The notes: a model not told the origin generated them from the letters alone. Shown: positions 1 to 8,065, counted from the stretch's first letter. The stretch: DNA of 64,000 bases from an uncultured Eubacteriales bacterium (GCA_934541115.1 CAKTDF010000004.1:1-64000); one strand, 5' to 3'. Numbers and translations: made by a program.

Positions 1-23
1 ATAAGGCGATGCCGACACAAAAT

Positions 24-50
24 AACCGCTTTAGAACACCTAAAGCGGTT
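24..50 (+). terminator. Hairpin upstream of tRNA-Asn
   Basis: Perfect 11-bp inverted repeat (AACCGCTTTAG / CTAAAGCGGTT) with a 5-nt loop, followed by TTTAAAT. It probably ends a transcript entering from the left edge of the window. The T tract is short, so the terminator call is tentative. Confidence 0.5.
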
Positions 51-55
51 TAAAT

Positions 56-131
56 GCCTTAATAGCTCAGTCGGTAGAGCACGCGGCTGTTAACCGCGGT
101 GTCACAGGTTCGAGTCCTGTTTGAGGCGCCA
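56..131 (+). tRNA. tRNA-Asn (anticodon GTT)
   Basis: A full cloverleaf can be folded by eye. The acceptor stem is 56-62 with 121-127, the anticodon stem is 82-86 with 94-98, and the loop CTGTTAA (87-93) places anticodon GTT at 89-91. The T-arm contains GGTTCGAGTCC. Discriminator G128 is followed by an encoded CCA (129-131). A terminator hairpin follows almost directly. Confidence 0.96.
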
Positions 132-135
132 AAGG

Positions 136-168
136 AAAGATCACTCAATAGGGTGGTCTTTTTCTTTT
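136..168 (+). terminator. Terminator of tRNA-Asn
   Basis: Stem 136-146 with 151-161 (11 bp including G-U pairs), loop AATA, then a T-rich run (TTTCTTTT). It lies 5 nt after the tRNA CCA end, so it very likely ends the tRNA transcript. Confidence 0.8.
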
Positions 169-223
169 GGCTCTAATGGAGATTTCAATTGCGACTTCTC
201 GTTTGGCACATCACCGGCTGTCA

Positions 224-242
224 GCGGTGTCACAGGGGCGAG
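224..242 (+). repeat. Partial copy of the tRNA-Asn anticodon/T-arm region
   Basis: Seventeen of 19 bases match tRNA positions 96-114, including 13 identical in a row (GCGGTGTCACAGG) and then CGAG. Nothing else of a tRNA is recognisable around it. It may be a remnant of a tRNA-targeted insertion or simple chance. The rest of the gene-free interval 132-446 holds only hairpins: 136-168, 316-346, and an 8-bp stem at 371-378/389-396. Confidence 0.35.
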
Positions 243-315
243 CCGTAGGCGAGCGATAGGAACGGTAATGAATGACAGTTGGACAACAGACACTTTTGCA
301 TATTATCTTTTAAAA

Positions 316-352
316 GCAAAAAGCACGCAAAACTGCGTGCTTTTGCCTTTTT
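316..352 (+). terminator. Intrinsic terminator
   Basis: Stem with core AGCACGCA / TGCGTGCT, extended by A/T and GC pairs out to 316 and 346, loop AAAC, then CCTTTTT. It could end read-through from the tRNA region. No gene directly precedes it. Confidence 0.6.
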
Positions 353-446
353 CAATGCGGTATGTAGGACAAGCTGAGTTCGGCTCTCCTCAGCTTATCG
401 TCTGAATTTTATATATTGTGCTTAGAGCTTTGAAAAATACATTGGC

Positions 447-1058
447 TCAACGCAGATGCTTTTTTCTTCCGCAGCCCTTGCACTTTCCCCACAGGTTATA
501 ATTGTTGCCGCAGTATGGGCATAGACCGTGAGCTTTTCGGCTCTTCATAGTTTCTTCTTCAATTTGCGATTTGACCTCATTGTCGTAGCTTCTCAAAAAG
601 CTTTTATAAGCTGCTGTTCCCAAAATCACACCATCGCCTAATTGTGTGTTTTCGTTGAGAAACTCAATCTCCGACAAGTTCGTGCAACGCCAAAAAGCTC
701 TGTTGCCCACATAGCGAACGCTTTCCGGAATAACAACGCTACTAAGGTTTTTGCAGTCGGCAAAGGCGTATAAGCCGATTTCCTTTAGTGATGACGGCAA
801 AATAACACCGGTTATGCCGGAATTTCTGAATGCACCGTCTGCTATTTTCTCTACTCCATGCGGTATTATTACTTCGGTGCTTGAACCGTTGTATTCGGTC
901 AGAACCGCACCTTTGATAACAAAATCTCCCGATGCCGAAAGACCGCTGCTTTGAATTTTGAAAACAGTATCGCAGAACGTGCATTTAATCAAGTCAGACT
1001 TCGGTAATTCAGTAATTGAGGCGCCGCAATTGGGGCACCTTATGTTCAGAGATTCCAT
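447..1058 (-). CDS. Zinc-ribbon / BspA-type leucine-rich repeat protein
   Basis: A cytoplasmic-looking protein of about 203 residues with no signal peptide. The N-terminus has a zinc-ribbon pair (CPNCG and, about 17 residues later, CTFC). The middle has two or three LRR_5 (BspA-type) units of the form IPxxVxxIxxxAFxxC. A second zinc ribbon (CPYCG ... CKGCG) sits at the C-terminus. I start it at the ATG at 1058, which overlaps the TGA of the upstream gene (TGATG), implying translational coupling. LRR_5 repeats are normally on secreted proteins, so a zinc-ribbon-capped intracellular version is unusual. It forms a two-gene unit with 1058-1588 under the XRE-type operators near 1611-1680. Function unknown; perhaps a protein-binding adaptor. 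Confidence 0.8.
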   Translation of the reverse strand: MESLNIRCPNCGASITELPKSDLIKCTFCDTVFKIQSSGLSASGDFVIKGAVLTEYNGSSTEVIIPHGVEKIADGAFRNSGITGVILPSSLKEIGLYAFADCKNLSSVVIPESVRYVGNRAFWRCTNLSEIEFLNENTQLGDGVILGTAAYKSFLRSYDNEVKSQIEEETMKSRKAHGLCPYCGNNYNLWGKCKGCGRKKHLR

Positions 1059-1588
1059 CAGACATAGTTTTCGACTTCTGCAAGGAGCATTGAGCACTCA
1101 TTGTTCCAGGTCTTCAATTGCTCTCTGTATTCTGTTTCCTGCTTGTTTTTGGCTTTTATACGTCGTACGGTAATGAATACTCCCAAAGCTGTAAGGGGTG
1201 CACTGAATATCAGAAGTGCACTTGCGTCGGCTATGATGAAAAAGAGACTAACTAATCCAAAAACTATTGCCAGAAGGACTCCCATTATCAAAAGTCCGTT
1301 ACCGTAATAATTAAACGGCTTGTGATTCAGCAAATCAAAGTATTTGTTCTCGATACCACATATCTCATTATAATACGGCATGTCCTTGTCGCGCTGAAAA
1401 ACAAGCTTGACATAGTTTGTTGTTTCTGTAACGCTATATACGGAGTCGCCGCGCAATTCTTCGTGAGAATCCTTGTTGAATATTTCCTGCGATGATTTTA
1501 ATGCCCAACCGAATTTCTGATGTGTTTCGATCGCCTCTTGTTCTTTGCTCGGTGATACCGAAATACTTTTACTTTCAAATCTTGCCAT
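1058..1588 (-). CDS. Hypothetical membrane protein in XRE-controlled unit
   Basis: About 176 residues. A soluble N-terminal region rich in K, E and S precedes two closely spaced hydrophobic segments in the second half (around LLIMGVLLAIVFG and LLIFSAPLTALGVFI), then a basic, charged tail. The start at 1588 is chosen because AAGGAG lies about 10 nt upstream; a longer reading frame from 1618 would run into the operator palindrome. I do not recognise the family. It is the first gene transcribed leftward from the promoter at 1637-1665 and is coupled to the downstream zinc-ribbon LRR gene. The adjacent divergent XRE regulator probably represses it. Confidence 0.75.
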   Translation of the reverse strand: MARFESKSISVSPSKEQEAIETHQKFGWALKSSQEIFNKDSHEELRGDSVYSVTETTNYVKLVFQRDKDMPYYNEICGIENKYFDLLNHKPFNYYGNGLLIMGVLLAIVFGLVSLFFIIADASALLIFSAPLTALGVFITVRRIKAKNKQETEYREQLKTWNNECSMLLAEVENYV

Positions 1589-1610
1589 GTTTTGCACTCT
1601 CCTTAGTTTT

Positions 1611-1626
1611 ATAACCATATGGTTAT
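1611..1626. promoter_or_regulatory. Operator 1 (XRE-type palindrome)
   Basis: Perfect 16-bp palindrome ATAACCATATGGTTAT just downstream of the leftward -10 box. A near-identical site lies at 1665-1680. By position it would block leftward transcription when bound. Confidence 0.75.
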
Positions 1627-1636
1627 ATTTTTCATT

Positions 1637-1665
1637 ATACTAACACAATAATGATAGTATGTCAA
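1637..1665 (-). promoter_or_regulatory. Promoter for the leftward two-gene unit
   Basis: On the minus strand, TTGACA (1665-1660) and TAGTAT (1642-1637) are separated by 17 nt, with TATAAT overlapping at 1639-1634. Operators flank it on both sides, and the -35 box abuts the operator at 1665-1680. Confidence 0.75.
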
Positions 1666-1680
1666 TAACTAATTGGTTAT
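1665..1680. promoter_or_regulatory. Operator 2 (XRE-type imperfect palindrome)
   Basis: ATAACTAATTGGTTAT matches the 1611-1626 palindrome at 13 of 16 bases. It sits directly against the ribosome site (AAGGAG, 1681-1686) of the XRE gene and against the leftward -35 box, as expected for an autoregulated divergent switch. Confidence 0.7.
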
Positions 1681-1694
1681 AAGGAGCAAATTTT

Positions 1695-1901
1695 TTGTCA
1701 TATTATCGCAGAATAAAGGATTTGAGAGAAGACGCTGACTATACGCAGAAATATGTGTCTGATTATTTGGGCATGAAGCAGCCCCAGTACTGCCGGTACG
1801 AAAATGGCTACAGAGATATACCTACCGATATTTTAATTGCACTTGCTAAACTTTATAATACCACAACAGATTACATTCTCGGCATATCAGATGAACGATA
1901 A
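1695..1901 (+). CDS. XRE-family helix-turn-helix regulator
   Basis: A 68-residue single-domain Cro/CI (HTH_3) protein. The helix-turn-helix is visible around YTQKYVSDYLGMKQPQYCRYE, followed by the usual PTDILIALAKLYNTTTDYIL segment. The start is TTG at 1695, 8 nt after AAGGAG; no ATG precedes the HTH. With no effector domain it probably acts as a simple dimeric repressor. The two similar 16-bp palindromes in the divergent intergenic region are its likely operators, controlling itself and the 1588-447 unit. Confidence 0.9.
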   Translation: MSYYRRIKDLREDADYTQKYVSDYLGMKQPQYCRYENGYRDIPTDILIALAKLYNTTTDYILGISDER

Positions 1902-2148
1902 CAAGCTGCAATGCCGCGGTCAGAATTGCGGGTTAAATGACAGCTTTTGCTGATTGAAAAGGGAAAAATTATCTGTTGATTTTCGTTGATTTTTTAATAT
2001 CGGTCTTTTCTGAGGCGGCTTTGCTCCGTCTTTTGTTAATAAGGATTGCAGGTGCTTTTCGTATGTATTTAATTTGTGATATACGGTTAGGTTATTTATA
2101 ACAGTATACTTTTAAAAGCATTGTGGCAAGGAGGAAAAAGCGGAAAGA

Positions 2149-2646
2149 ATGAAAAAGGTATATTATAAATCTACCGTAGCGTATTATGGACAAATATTCA
2201 TTTGGGTGTTATTGGTGGCTATATTTTTGACTTTATTTTTATGTGCCGGTGATTATTCAAAGGGGAATTTTGAGTTTATTTTGGTTTGCATATTAATATC
2301 AGAAACTTTGGTTTCGCTTTGCGTTCCACTTACTATGAGAAGAATCGTATTTACCGATAATTCGGTATCGGTGAAATGCGGCTTTATATGTATTAAGAAA
2401 TTGTATTATGAAGATATAAAATATATCAAAATACTCAGAAAAATGTCCGGACCGCACCCAATTAGATGCGTGTGTTTTTCCAAACAGCCTCTTGATGCAG
2501 AAAGAGTTGACGTTTTATTTGACAGGCAGAGCGTTACGAATAGAGAAGATGTTATATTTTGCGACTATCCGCAAAAAGACCTAAAGGAGTTGCTTAAAAA
2601 CAGGTTTCCTGCCGTGTTTTGGTTTGAAGATGAATTTGATGTTTGA
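2149..2646 (+). CDS. Small membrane protein with PH-like C-terminal half
   Basis: A 165-residue protein. Two hydrophobic helices near the N-terminus (residues about 13-33 and 43-62) are followed by a beta-rich soluble half beginning RRIVFTDNSVSVKCGF and then a segment with YYEDIKYIKIL. This layout (two TM helices, then a small beta barrel) resembles bacterial PH-like (bPH) membrane proteins. The resemblance is by pattern only. An AGGAGG ribosome site lies upstream with longer than usual spacing. It stands alone between the XRE gene and a terminator. I see no clear regulator site of its own. Confidence 0.7.
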   Translation: MKKVYYKSTVAYYGQIFIWVLLVAIFLTLFLCAGDYSKGNFEFILVCILISETLVSLCVPLTMRRIVFTDNSVSVKCGFICIKKLYYEDIKYIKILRKMSGPHPIRCVCFSKQPLDAERVDVLFDRQSVTNREDVIFCDYPQKDLKELLKNRFPAVFWFEDEFDV

Positions 2647-2789
2647 TATATATTAAAACCAAAGCCATGTCTGAGGTAGTCCACTAAAATAATTAATTCA
2701 GAAAACATATTATATAATTCGGTAAAATATGCTTGGTATGACCTTGAGGCAACTGATTTGGAATGATGGTGCGTTGTTTTTGTACAGTG

Positions 2790-2821
2790 AAAAAAGCTTC
2801 GGCTGCTGCCGAGGCTTTTTT
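2790..2821 (+). terminator. Intrinsic terminator
   Basis: Stem AAAAAGCTTCGGC with GCCGAGGCTTTTT, loop TGCT, ending in a T run. It closes transcription from the 2149 gene and would also isolate the LRR fragment that follows. Confidence 0.85.
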
Positions 2822-2872
2822 GCTATACGCAGAAATATTTAAAGTGCAGGTGTGCACTTTTGATTCGGCAGA

Positions 2873-3532
2873 TTGAGCACAGACTGTTTTGCCGGCTGTA
2901 CTTCGCTTGAGAATATCAATATTCCGAAGAATATTACAGTAATTCCTTTTGAGGCATTTGTTGGCTGCAACTTCAAAAACATTGTAATTCCGGAGAATGT
3001 AAAATCAATAGGCGCAGTTTCCTTTGCAGATTGCAGATCTTTGGAAAGCATCACATTTTCGGAAGGTGTTAAGGGAATAGGTTGTTCGGCGTTTGCCGGT
3101 TGCATTTCCCTGAGCGAAGTAAATATTCCTAAGACGGTCAGAGTTATTGATGATGAAGCGTTCATACATTGCACTCAGCTGAAAAAGGTTGTTATTCCGA
3201 GAGAGGTTGAGACTATCGGTGGAAATGCTTTCGGTTATGAATTTTGCGCCGGAAGATGCGGAGACGAGGACTGCGGAGACCGTTTAAAGGGTGAAATAAC
3301 AATTTACGGTTACAAGGACACGGCAGCTGAAAAATATGCAATTGAAAACGGCTTTGAATTTATTGACCTTGAAAGCATTGAGGAGCCCGAACCCCCGGTA
3401 GACCCGAGCGAGGGCTGCACCTGCCGCTGCCACAAGGACGGTTTTGAAAACTTCATTTATAAGATCCTGCGCATTTTCTGGAAGATCTTCAAAATCAACG
3501 AGGACTGCGTTTGCGGTGCAAAGCATTATTGA
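2873..3532 (+). CDS. BspA-type LRR protein with CxCxCH tail, probably 5'-truncated
   Basis: Residues about 1-130 are LRR_5 units (CTSLENINIPKN, CRSLESITFSEG, CISLSEVNIPKT, CTQLKKVVIPRE) that normally lie inside long secreted proteins. A proline/acidic linker leads to a 38-residue tail (genomic 3416-3529): CTCRCH, then 24 residues, then CVCG and terminal HY. The same tail ends the giants at 18835 and 52407. The frame is closed by a stop at 2861, has no ATG, no signal peptide and no ribosome site, and lies directly after a terminator. I infer that the 5' part is lost, so it is likely a remnant of a secreted LRR protein. An expressed short form starting at TTG 2873 cannot be excluded. Confidence 0.65.
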   Translation: MSTDCFAGCTSLENINIPKNITVIPFEAFVGCNFKNIVIPENVKSIGAVSFADCRSLESITFSEGVKGIGCSAFAGCISLSEVNIPKTVRVIDDEAFIHCTQLKKVVIPREVETIGGNAFGYEFCAGRCGDEDCGDRLKGEITIYGYKDTAAEKYAIENGFEFIDLESIEEPEPPVDPSEGCTCRCHKDGFENFIYKILRIFWKIFKINEDCVCGAKHY

Positions 3533-3563
3533 TAAAATAAAACTTAATATATCGGTTTAGATT

Positions 3564-3599
3564 TATCGGGCAGACGTTCGTCAGAGCGCCTGCCCGGTA
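3564..3599 (+). terminator. Hairpin after the LRR gene
   Basis: Stem TATCGGGCAG / CTGCCCGGTA (10 bp, one wobble) with a 16-nt loop. No clear T run follows, so it may be a weak terminator or an mRNA 3' stabiliser. Confidence 0.4.
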
Positions 3600-3657
3600 T
3601 TGATTTTGAAGTAGGTTTGCAAAATGTGTTATAAGATAAAACTAATTTATTTATCGG

Positions 3658-3686
3658 TTGACAAAAAGCAGAATACGCAGTACAAT
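3658..3686 (+). promoter_or_regulatory. Promoter of the Big_2 protein gene
   Basis: TTGACA (3658-3663), 17-nt spacer, TACAAT (3681-3686). It lies about 35 bp upstream of the start at 3721, which has a good ribosome site (GGAGGG). Confidence 0.8.
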
Positions 3687-3720
3687 TATGCCATGATACA
3701 TATATACGGAGGGAAATTTT

Positions 3721-5709
3721 ATGAAGAAAACAAAAAGGCTGTTGTTTCTCTGCTTGACTGTTGCCATTCTTGTTGTTTCGATGACGGTTTTAGCGAGCGC
3801 AGCTGACGGAAAATATTATCTGCTCAAAGATGAATACGGTGAGCTGGAGAACGGTCAGGCGGTGTCATATGATTTCACAATGCCGGCTAATGGAAAATCA
3901 ACGATTTTTTTCTTCGGTTATTACGGCGATTATGAGAAAAATTCCAACTCGGAGTATGAGTATACATACGGTAATTGCGATTTGACGATTGTAAATGACG
4001 AGGAGGAAACGGTTTATTCCACAAAAAGACGTATCTCATATGACGACGTGAAAATCGAAGTTGAACTGGATAAAGGAAACTATACTTTGACTATTGAGAC
4101 AGGCGACGAGGATTATTTTGTATATCGCATGTCGATGTACCTTTCCTCAAAGTTCAAAGCGACGAAGGTGACGCTTGACAAAAAATCGGTTTCTCTTGAA
4201 AAAGGGAAAAGCACAAAGCTCAAGGCAACGGTTTCGCCGAAATATTGCACGGAAACTTTGACTTGGACTTCGTCAAATTCGGCTGTTGCAACGGTTGACA
4301 AAAACGGAAAAGTTACCGCAAAAGCACTCGGAAAAGCGACGGTCACGGCGAAGTGCGGCTCACTTTCGGCAAAATGCACGGTTGCGGTCAACAAAACGAC
4401 CGCCGAGGTATCGGAGGGCGAAAAAATAAAGCTTGCTTCTTATGTAAAGAAAATCTCGGGTTACAAGGAAGGCAAGTGGACGAGTTCGGACAAAAAGAAA
4501 GCGACCGTGTCTTCGTCGGGTGTTGTAACCGCCGCAGATATCGGAACGTGTAACATTGTTTTCAAGGCGCCGGACGGAACAAAGTATACCGTTGCGCTGA
4601 AAATTTTCAGTCAACCCTTGATTGTATATTTAAAAGAAAACTCTAAAATCAAAACAGGCGGTTCAAAAAAGCACAGCTTTTCAATTCCGGCTAACGGAAG
4701 AGCGATAATTAATGTTTACGGTGTATATCGTGAACAGTATTCGGAGGACGGATATTGGTATTCTTCGGCGAATATGTCTTTGAAAGTTTTGGACAGCGAC
4801 GGTGATGAAGTTGCTGCTAAAAAGATGTATTTTCCAACCGACGTAGTCGAGAACTCGTGGACTGTTGACTTGAAGAAAGGAAAGTATACGCTTGTTATAA
4901 AGGATATCGAAAAAGAAAAGGGCTACAGCTTTGTAAATTCCGTTTTGATCGGTTACAGCTCTTGCGTGAAAGTGAAAACCAATAAGATCTCTTTCAAGAA
5001 AAAAACGATTAAGCTTGCCAAGGAAGAAGGCACATATCTCACTCCGGTCGTGACACCTTATTATTCAAACGATACTCAAAAATGGACTTCCTCCAATAAA
5101 AAGGTTGCAACGGTTAGCGATTACGGCTATGTCATAGCAAAAGAACTTGGCAAGACCACAATCACAGTCAAGAGCGGTTCAAAAACAGCAAAGTGCACGG
5201 TTATTGTTAATAAAGCCGATGCATCCGTTTTGAAAAATAAAACCGTAAAGCTTGCTTCATATGTCAAACAGATTCCGAATTACAAAAAAGGCAAGTGGTC
5301 GAGCTCCGACAATTCCGTTGCAACAGTGAATTCTTCGGGAACCGTTACGGGAAAGAAATCCGGCAGCTGCTCTGTTGTTTTCAAAGCGACCGACGGAACA
5401 AAGTACACTTTCGCTCTCAAGGTCAAGGCGTGGGTCACGGCAAAGGTGACTGAAGTTAAGGACGATCGCTGCTGGATAAGGATAGATAATAACACCGGCA
5501 AGGATATCACCTATATTACGCTTGACATTAAACAGTATGATAACAGGGGATACAAACTTCAAAGTCCGTATGATTACTACTATATAAACGACACGCTGCC
5601 TTCAAAGTGGTATGGCACTTATTCGTTCTGGATAAATGATGACTCGCGCTCGGCAAAGGTCAAAATTCGCAAGATTTGGTTCTCTGACGGCACAACATAT
5701 ACTCCGTAA
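3721..5709 (+). CDS. Secreted protein with two Big_2 (Ig-like) modules
   Basis: A 662-residue exported protein. The signal peptide is residues 1 to about 27 (basic start, hydrophobic core, ASA cleavage). An internal duplication is visible. Each half has a beta-rich region opening with a FTMPANGK- or FSIPANGR-type motif, then a Big_2 domain of the form VTLDKKSVSLEKG...LTWTSSNSAVATVDKNGKVTAKALGKATVTAK, then a shorter Big_2-like stretch (KWTSSDKKKATVSSSG; KWSSSDNSVATVNSSG). The last 100 residues resemble an FxLYD-type domain (ITYITLDIKQYDNRG). No sortase motif or CxCxCH tail is present. Likely a surface or secreted adhesion/carbohydrate-binding protein; ligand unknown. Own promoter at 3658 and strong terminator at 5716. 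Confidence 0.88.
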   Translation: MKKTKRLLFLCLTVAILVVSMTVLASAADGKYYLLKDEYGELENGQAVSYDFTMPANGKSTIFFFGYYGDYEKNSNSEYEYTYGNCDLTIVNDEEETVYSTKRRISYDDVKIEVELDKGNYTLTIETGDEDYFVYRMSMYLSSKFKATKVTLDKKSVSLEKGKSTKLKATVSPKYCTETLTWTSSNSAVATVDKNGKVTAKALGKATVTAKCGSLSAKCTVAVNKTTAEVSEGEKIKLASYVKKISGYKEGKWTSSDKKKATVSSSGVVTAADIGTCNIVFKAPDGTKYTVALKIFSQPLIVYLKENSKIKTGGSKKHSFSIPANGRAIINVYGVYREQYSEDGYWYSSANMSLKVLDSDGDEVAAKKMYFPTDVVENSWTVDLKKGKYTLVIKDIEKEKGYSFVNSVLIGYSSCVKVKTNKISFKKKTIKLAKEEGTYLTPVVTPYYSNDTQKWTSSNKKVATVSDYGYVIAKELGKTTITVKSGSKTAKCTVIVNKADASVLKNKTVKLASYVKQIPNYKKGKWSSSDNSVATVNSSGTVTGKKSGSCSVVFKATDGTKYTFALKVKAWVTAKVTEVKDDRCWIRIDNNTGKDITYITLDIKQYDNRGYKLQSPYDYYYINDTLPSKWYGTYSFWINDDSRSAKVKIRKIWFSDGTTYTP

Positions 5710-5715
5710 GATAAT

Positions 5716-5751
5716 AAAAAGCACGGGACGCTGTTTTGTCCCGTGCTTTTT
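5716..5751. terminator. Bidirectional terminator
   Basis: Perfect 14-bp stem AAAAAGCACGGGAC / GTCCCGTGCTTTTT with an 8-nt loop. A and T runs on both sides let it serve the rightward Big_2 gene and the leftward gene ending at 5764. Confidence 0.9.
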
Positions 5752-5763
5752 GTTGTCTATGAA

Positions 5764-6267
5764 TTACTTTGTCAAATCGGTCATCTTCATGCCGGAAAAT
5801 TTTTGTCCCCAGGCGTTTGCCCAGCCCTCGCAGTAAAGCTTGTAATATGAAACGTTGTGCTTTTTGCGGTAGCCCTCAAAGAAGTTACACCAAATTGCGG
5901 AGGGGAGAGCAATCACAAGGTAATAAAGCGGACCGAGCAGCAGGCACTGCCATGTGTGACCGTATTCATGAATGCGGGTGTTGTATGTCCACTTGCGGTT
6001 GGGGTGCCGGTCGCGCATAAAGATGAAAAGTCCGAGAGAAAGACCTCCCTGGTTCCAAGGCAGATAGGTGATCCTTGCGTAGCCGAACTTTTGATATCTG
6101 CGCTTGAGACCCTTTGTGCAGATGAGAAAAACAATTCCGCCGATGAGGTTGACCGGAAGTCCCCATGTCCATTGAACAAGATAAAACAGGAACTTTTTGA
6201 AGTCGTTTTTAAAATTCTTTTCCTTTTCGGCAGGGGCTTTTTGTTTAATGTCAATTTTCTTTTCCAT
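5764..6267 (-). CDS. Membrane protein with HEYGH metalloprotease-like motif
   Basis: A 167-residue integral membrane protein. A charged N-terminal tail is followed by hydrophobic segments near residues 30-52, 75-85 and 108-125. Between them lies RIHEYGHTWQ, an HExxH zinc-binding-like motif, and later YCEGWANAWG, which could supply a third ligand (Glu). HEYGH proteins of this size occur as unannotated membrane proteins in gut bacteria; no substrate is known to me. Its ATG has AAGGAG 9 nt upstream, and it starts only 20 bp after the GPH symporter gene, so the two are surely co-transcribed. Whether it is an active peptidase is not shown by sequence alone. Confidence 0.75.
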   Translation of the reverse strand: MEKKIDIKQKAPAEKEKNFKNDFKKFLFYLVQWTWGLPVNLIGGIVFLICTKGLKRRYQKFGYARITYLPWNQGGLSLGLFIFMRDRHPNRKWTYNTRIHEYGHTWQCLLLGPLYYLVIALPSAIWCNFFEGYRKKHNVSYYKLYCEGWANAWGQKFSGMKMTDLTK

Positions 6268-6286
6268 GCTGCATTACTCCTTTTTA

Positions 6287-8032
6287 TTATGATTTTGCGG
6301 CGGCTTTTCTTTCCTCGTCAAGAGCTTTTTGCTGAGCAAGGAACTGCCTGCGTTCTTCTTCAAGCTCAAGCAGAATTACATATTCGCCGTCCGCGTCCTT
6401 TTCAAGCTGGTGAGGTTCCGCGGCGCAGTCGTTTTGACCGAGCCACATTTTTTCCATCTTCTGTCCGGTAACCTTTTCAATCGCCTCTTTTTCTTCGTCC
6501 GTCAAGGCAACTGCGCCGTACTTGTGCTTGGCGGCGACGGCTGCGCGAACTATCACGTGGTCGCCCTTGGTCATTTTGAATTTGTTGAGAAGATAAAGCG
6601 CAATGATAGCGGCAATAATGGGAATCAGCGCAACGCAGATGCGTACGCCGAGAATGGCGGTGTCTGTTTGAGGATAGAGAGCGTTGTGGGCTTTTTCATA
6701 TTTTTCAACATCGTCGCCGGTAACAAGACCAAAGCCGCCGAGGGCAAAGCCCACGAGAGCGGTCATAACGCCGCCGATGCTCTTTTTGATGAAAGTGTTG
6801 AAAGTTGAAAGAACGCCTTCTCTGCGTCTGCCGGTGATTGCCTCGTCAACGTCGGTGAGGTCGGGGAAAACGTTGGTTGAAACAAAGCCGAGACCGCTCA
6901 TGCCGAACGGATAGAGGATCATGCTGAGAATCATAACGGCTATCCAGATGTACTTTGACGAGCCTGCGCCGGACGGCTGCATGATAAAGCCGAGCGCAAG
7001 ACCTGCAACCATTAGCGGAGTGACGATGCTGCCGCACTTTTTCTTTCCGTGCTTCATTGTCAGCGCATAGTTGAGCGGAAAAGCAGCTGCCTCCGCAACG
7101 CCGGCAATGCCGGTATGAATAGCGTAGAGCGCATACTGATTTGCAAGGTACTTGATGTAGTAAACCTTTGTGTTTGAATAAAAACCGGTTGAAAACTGGT
7201 AGGCAACACTCATGAAGAAGTATTCTCTGAATGATTTGCTGCGGAAAACTTGAATATATTCATTGATGATTGCCTTGATGTCGAGCGGCGGATTGACCAT
7301 GTCAGCCGAAGACTTTTCTCTGACTCCGCGATAGGTGAGGAAAACCGCAAGGCAATAAAACAGCGAGAGGACAATGCCGATGACGAGCATTGGCGCCTTT
7401 GCCGAGGAGTTGAGGTTGTTGTTGCAGCCAAAAAGCGCAAGAATGAGGGCGGCGGCGAGGAACGAGGGAACCATGCCCGCCGAGTTGAACAGATAACCCA
7501 TTGAGTTATACTGTGTTCTCAAATCATACTCCGGCGCAAGCTCCGGCAGCATTGCCGTGTGCGGAACACCGATTATTGTGTATGCCGTTTTGTATGCCAT
7601 GTAAACGAGGGTGTAATAAATCATCGCCTTGCCGGGTGCTGCCGCACCGTCGAGTCCAAAGCCGTTCCACATGAGCGAGTATGAAACAGCCATGGGGATA
7701 AGTCCCCAAAGAAGATAGCGGCGGTGACGACCGGTTTTTGACCGCGTTCTATCTGTTATGATGCCCATGATTGGGTCGGTGATCGCGTCCCAAAGCGTTG
7801 CGATCATAATTGAAACGCCGGCAAGCTTGATGTCAAGGTGAACAACGTCGGTCAAAAAGACCATGTAGTAAATGTTGATGATGTAGCTCGCGCCGCCCAT
7901 ATACATGTTGGCGTAGCTATAGTTGATCATCGGCAGAATTGCGGTTTTGAAGTCTCCCTTGACGCCGATGGCTTTTTTTACTCTTTCGCCAAAGGGCAGC
8001 GGCGGCTCGTTAGTGTTCTTTTTCTTTTCCAT
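6287..8032 (-). CDS. GPH (MelB-like) sodium:sugar symporter
   Basis: A 581-residue polytopic carrier of the glycoside-pentoside-hexuronide:cation symporter family (MFS clan). Support: about 12 hydrophobic segments, the early motif LWDAITDPIMGIITDRTRSK followed by TGRHRRYLLWG, and a long cytoplasmic C-terminal tail rich in E and K. Such proteins import oligosaccharides or glycosides with Na+ or H+. The reading frame extends upstream to 8191, but I start at ATG 8032 because GGGAGGA lies 8-9 nt before it and the family begins near there. The leader contains a 14-bp palindrome (8066-8079) suited to a sugar-responsive repressor. Substrate unknown; no glycosidase is adjacent, the nearest being at 13292. 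Confidence 0.9.
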   Translation of the reverse strand: MEKKKNTNEPPLPFGERVKKAIGVKGDFKTAILPMINYSYANMYMGGASYIINIYYMVFLTDVVHLDIKLAGVSIMIATLWDAITDPIMGIITDRTRSKTGRHRRYLLWGLIPMAVSYSLMWNGFGLDGAAAPGKAMIYYTLVYMAYKTAYTIIGVPHTAMLPELAPEYDLRTQYNSMGYLFNSAGMVPSFLAAALILALFGCNNNLNSSAKAPMLVIGIVLSLFYCLAVFLTYRGVREKSSADMVNPPLDIKAIINEYIQVFRSKSFREYFFMSVAYQFSTGFYSNTKVYYIKYLANQYALYAIHTGIAGVAEAAAFPLNYALTMKHGKKKCGSIVTPLMVAGLALGFIMQPSGAGSSKYIWIAVMILSMILYPFGMSGLGFVSTNVFPDLTDVDEAITGRRREGVLSTFNTFIKKSIGGVMTALVGFALGGFGLVTGDDVEKYEKAHNALYPQTDTAILGVRICVALIPIIAAIIALYLLNKFKMTKGDHVIVRAAVAAKHKYGAVALTDEEKEAIEKVTGQKMEKMWLGQNDCAAEPHQLEKDADGEYVILLELEEERRQFLAQQKALDEERKAAAKS

Positions 8033-8065
8033 GTATCGTCCTCCCCAAGGAATATATGAACAAAT

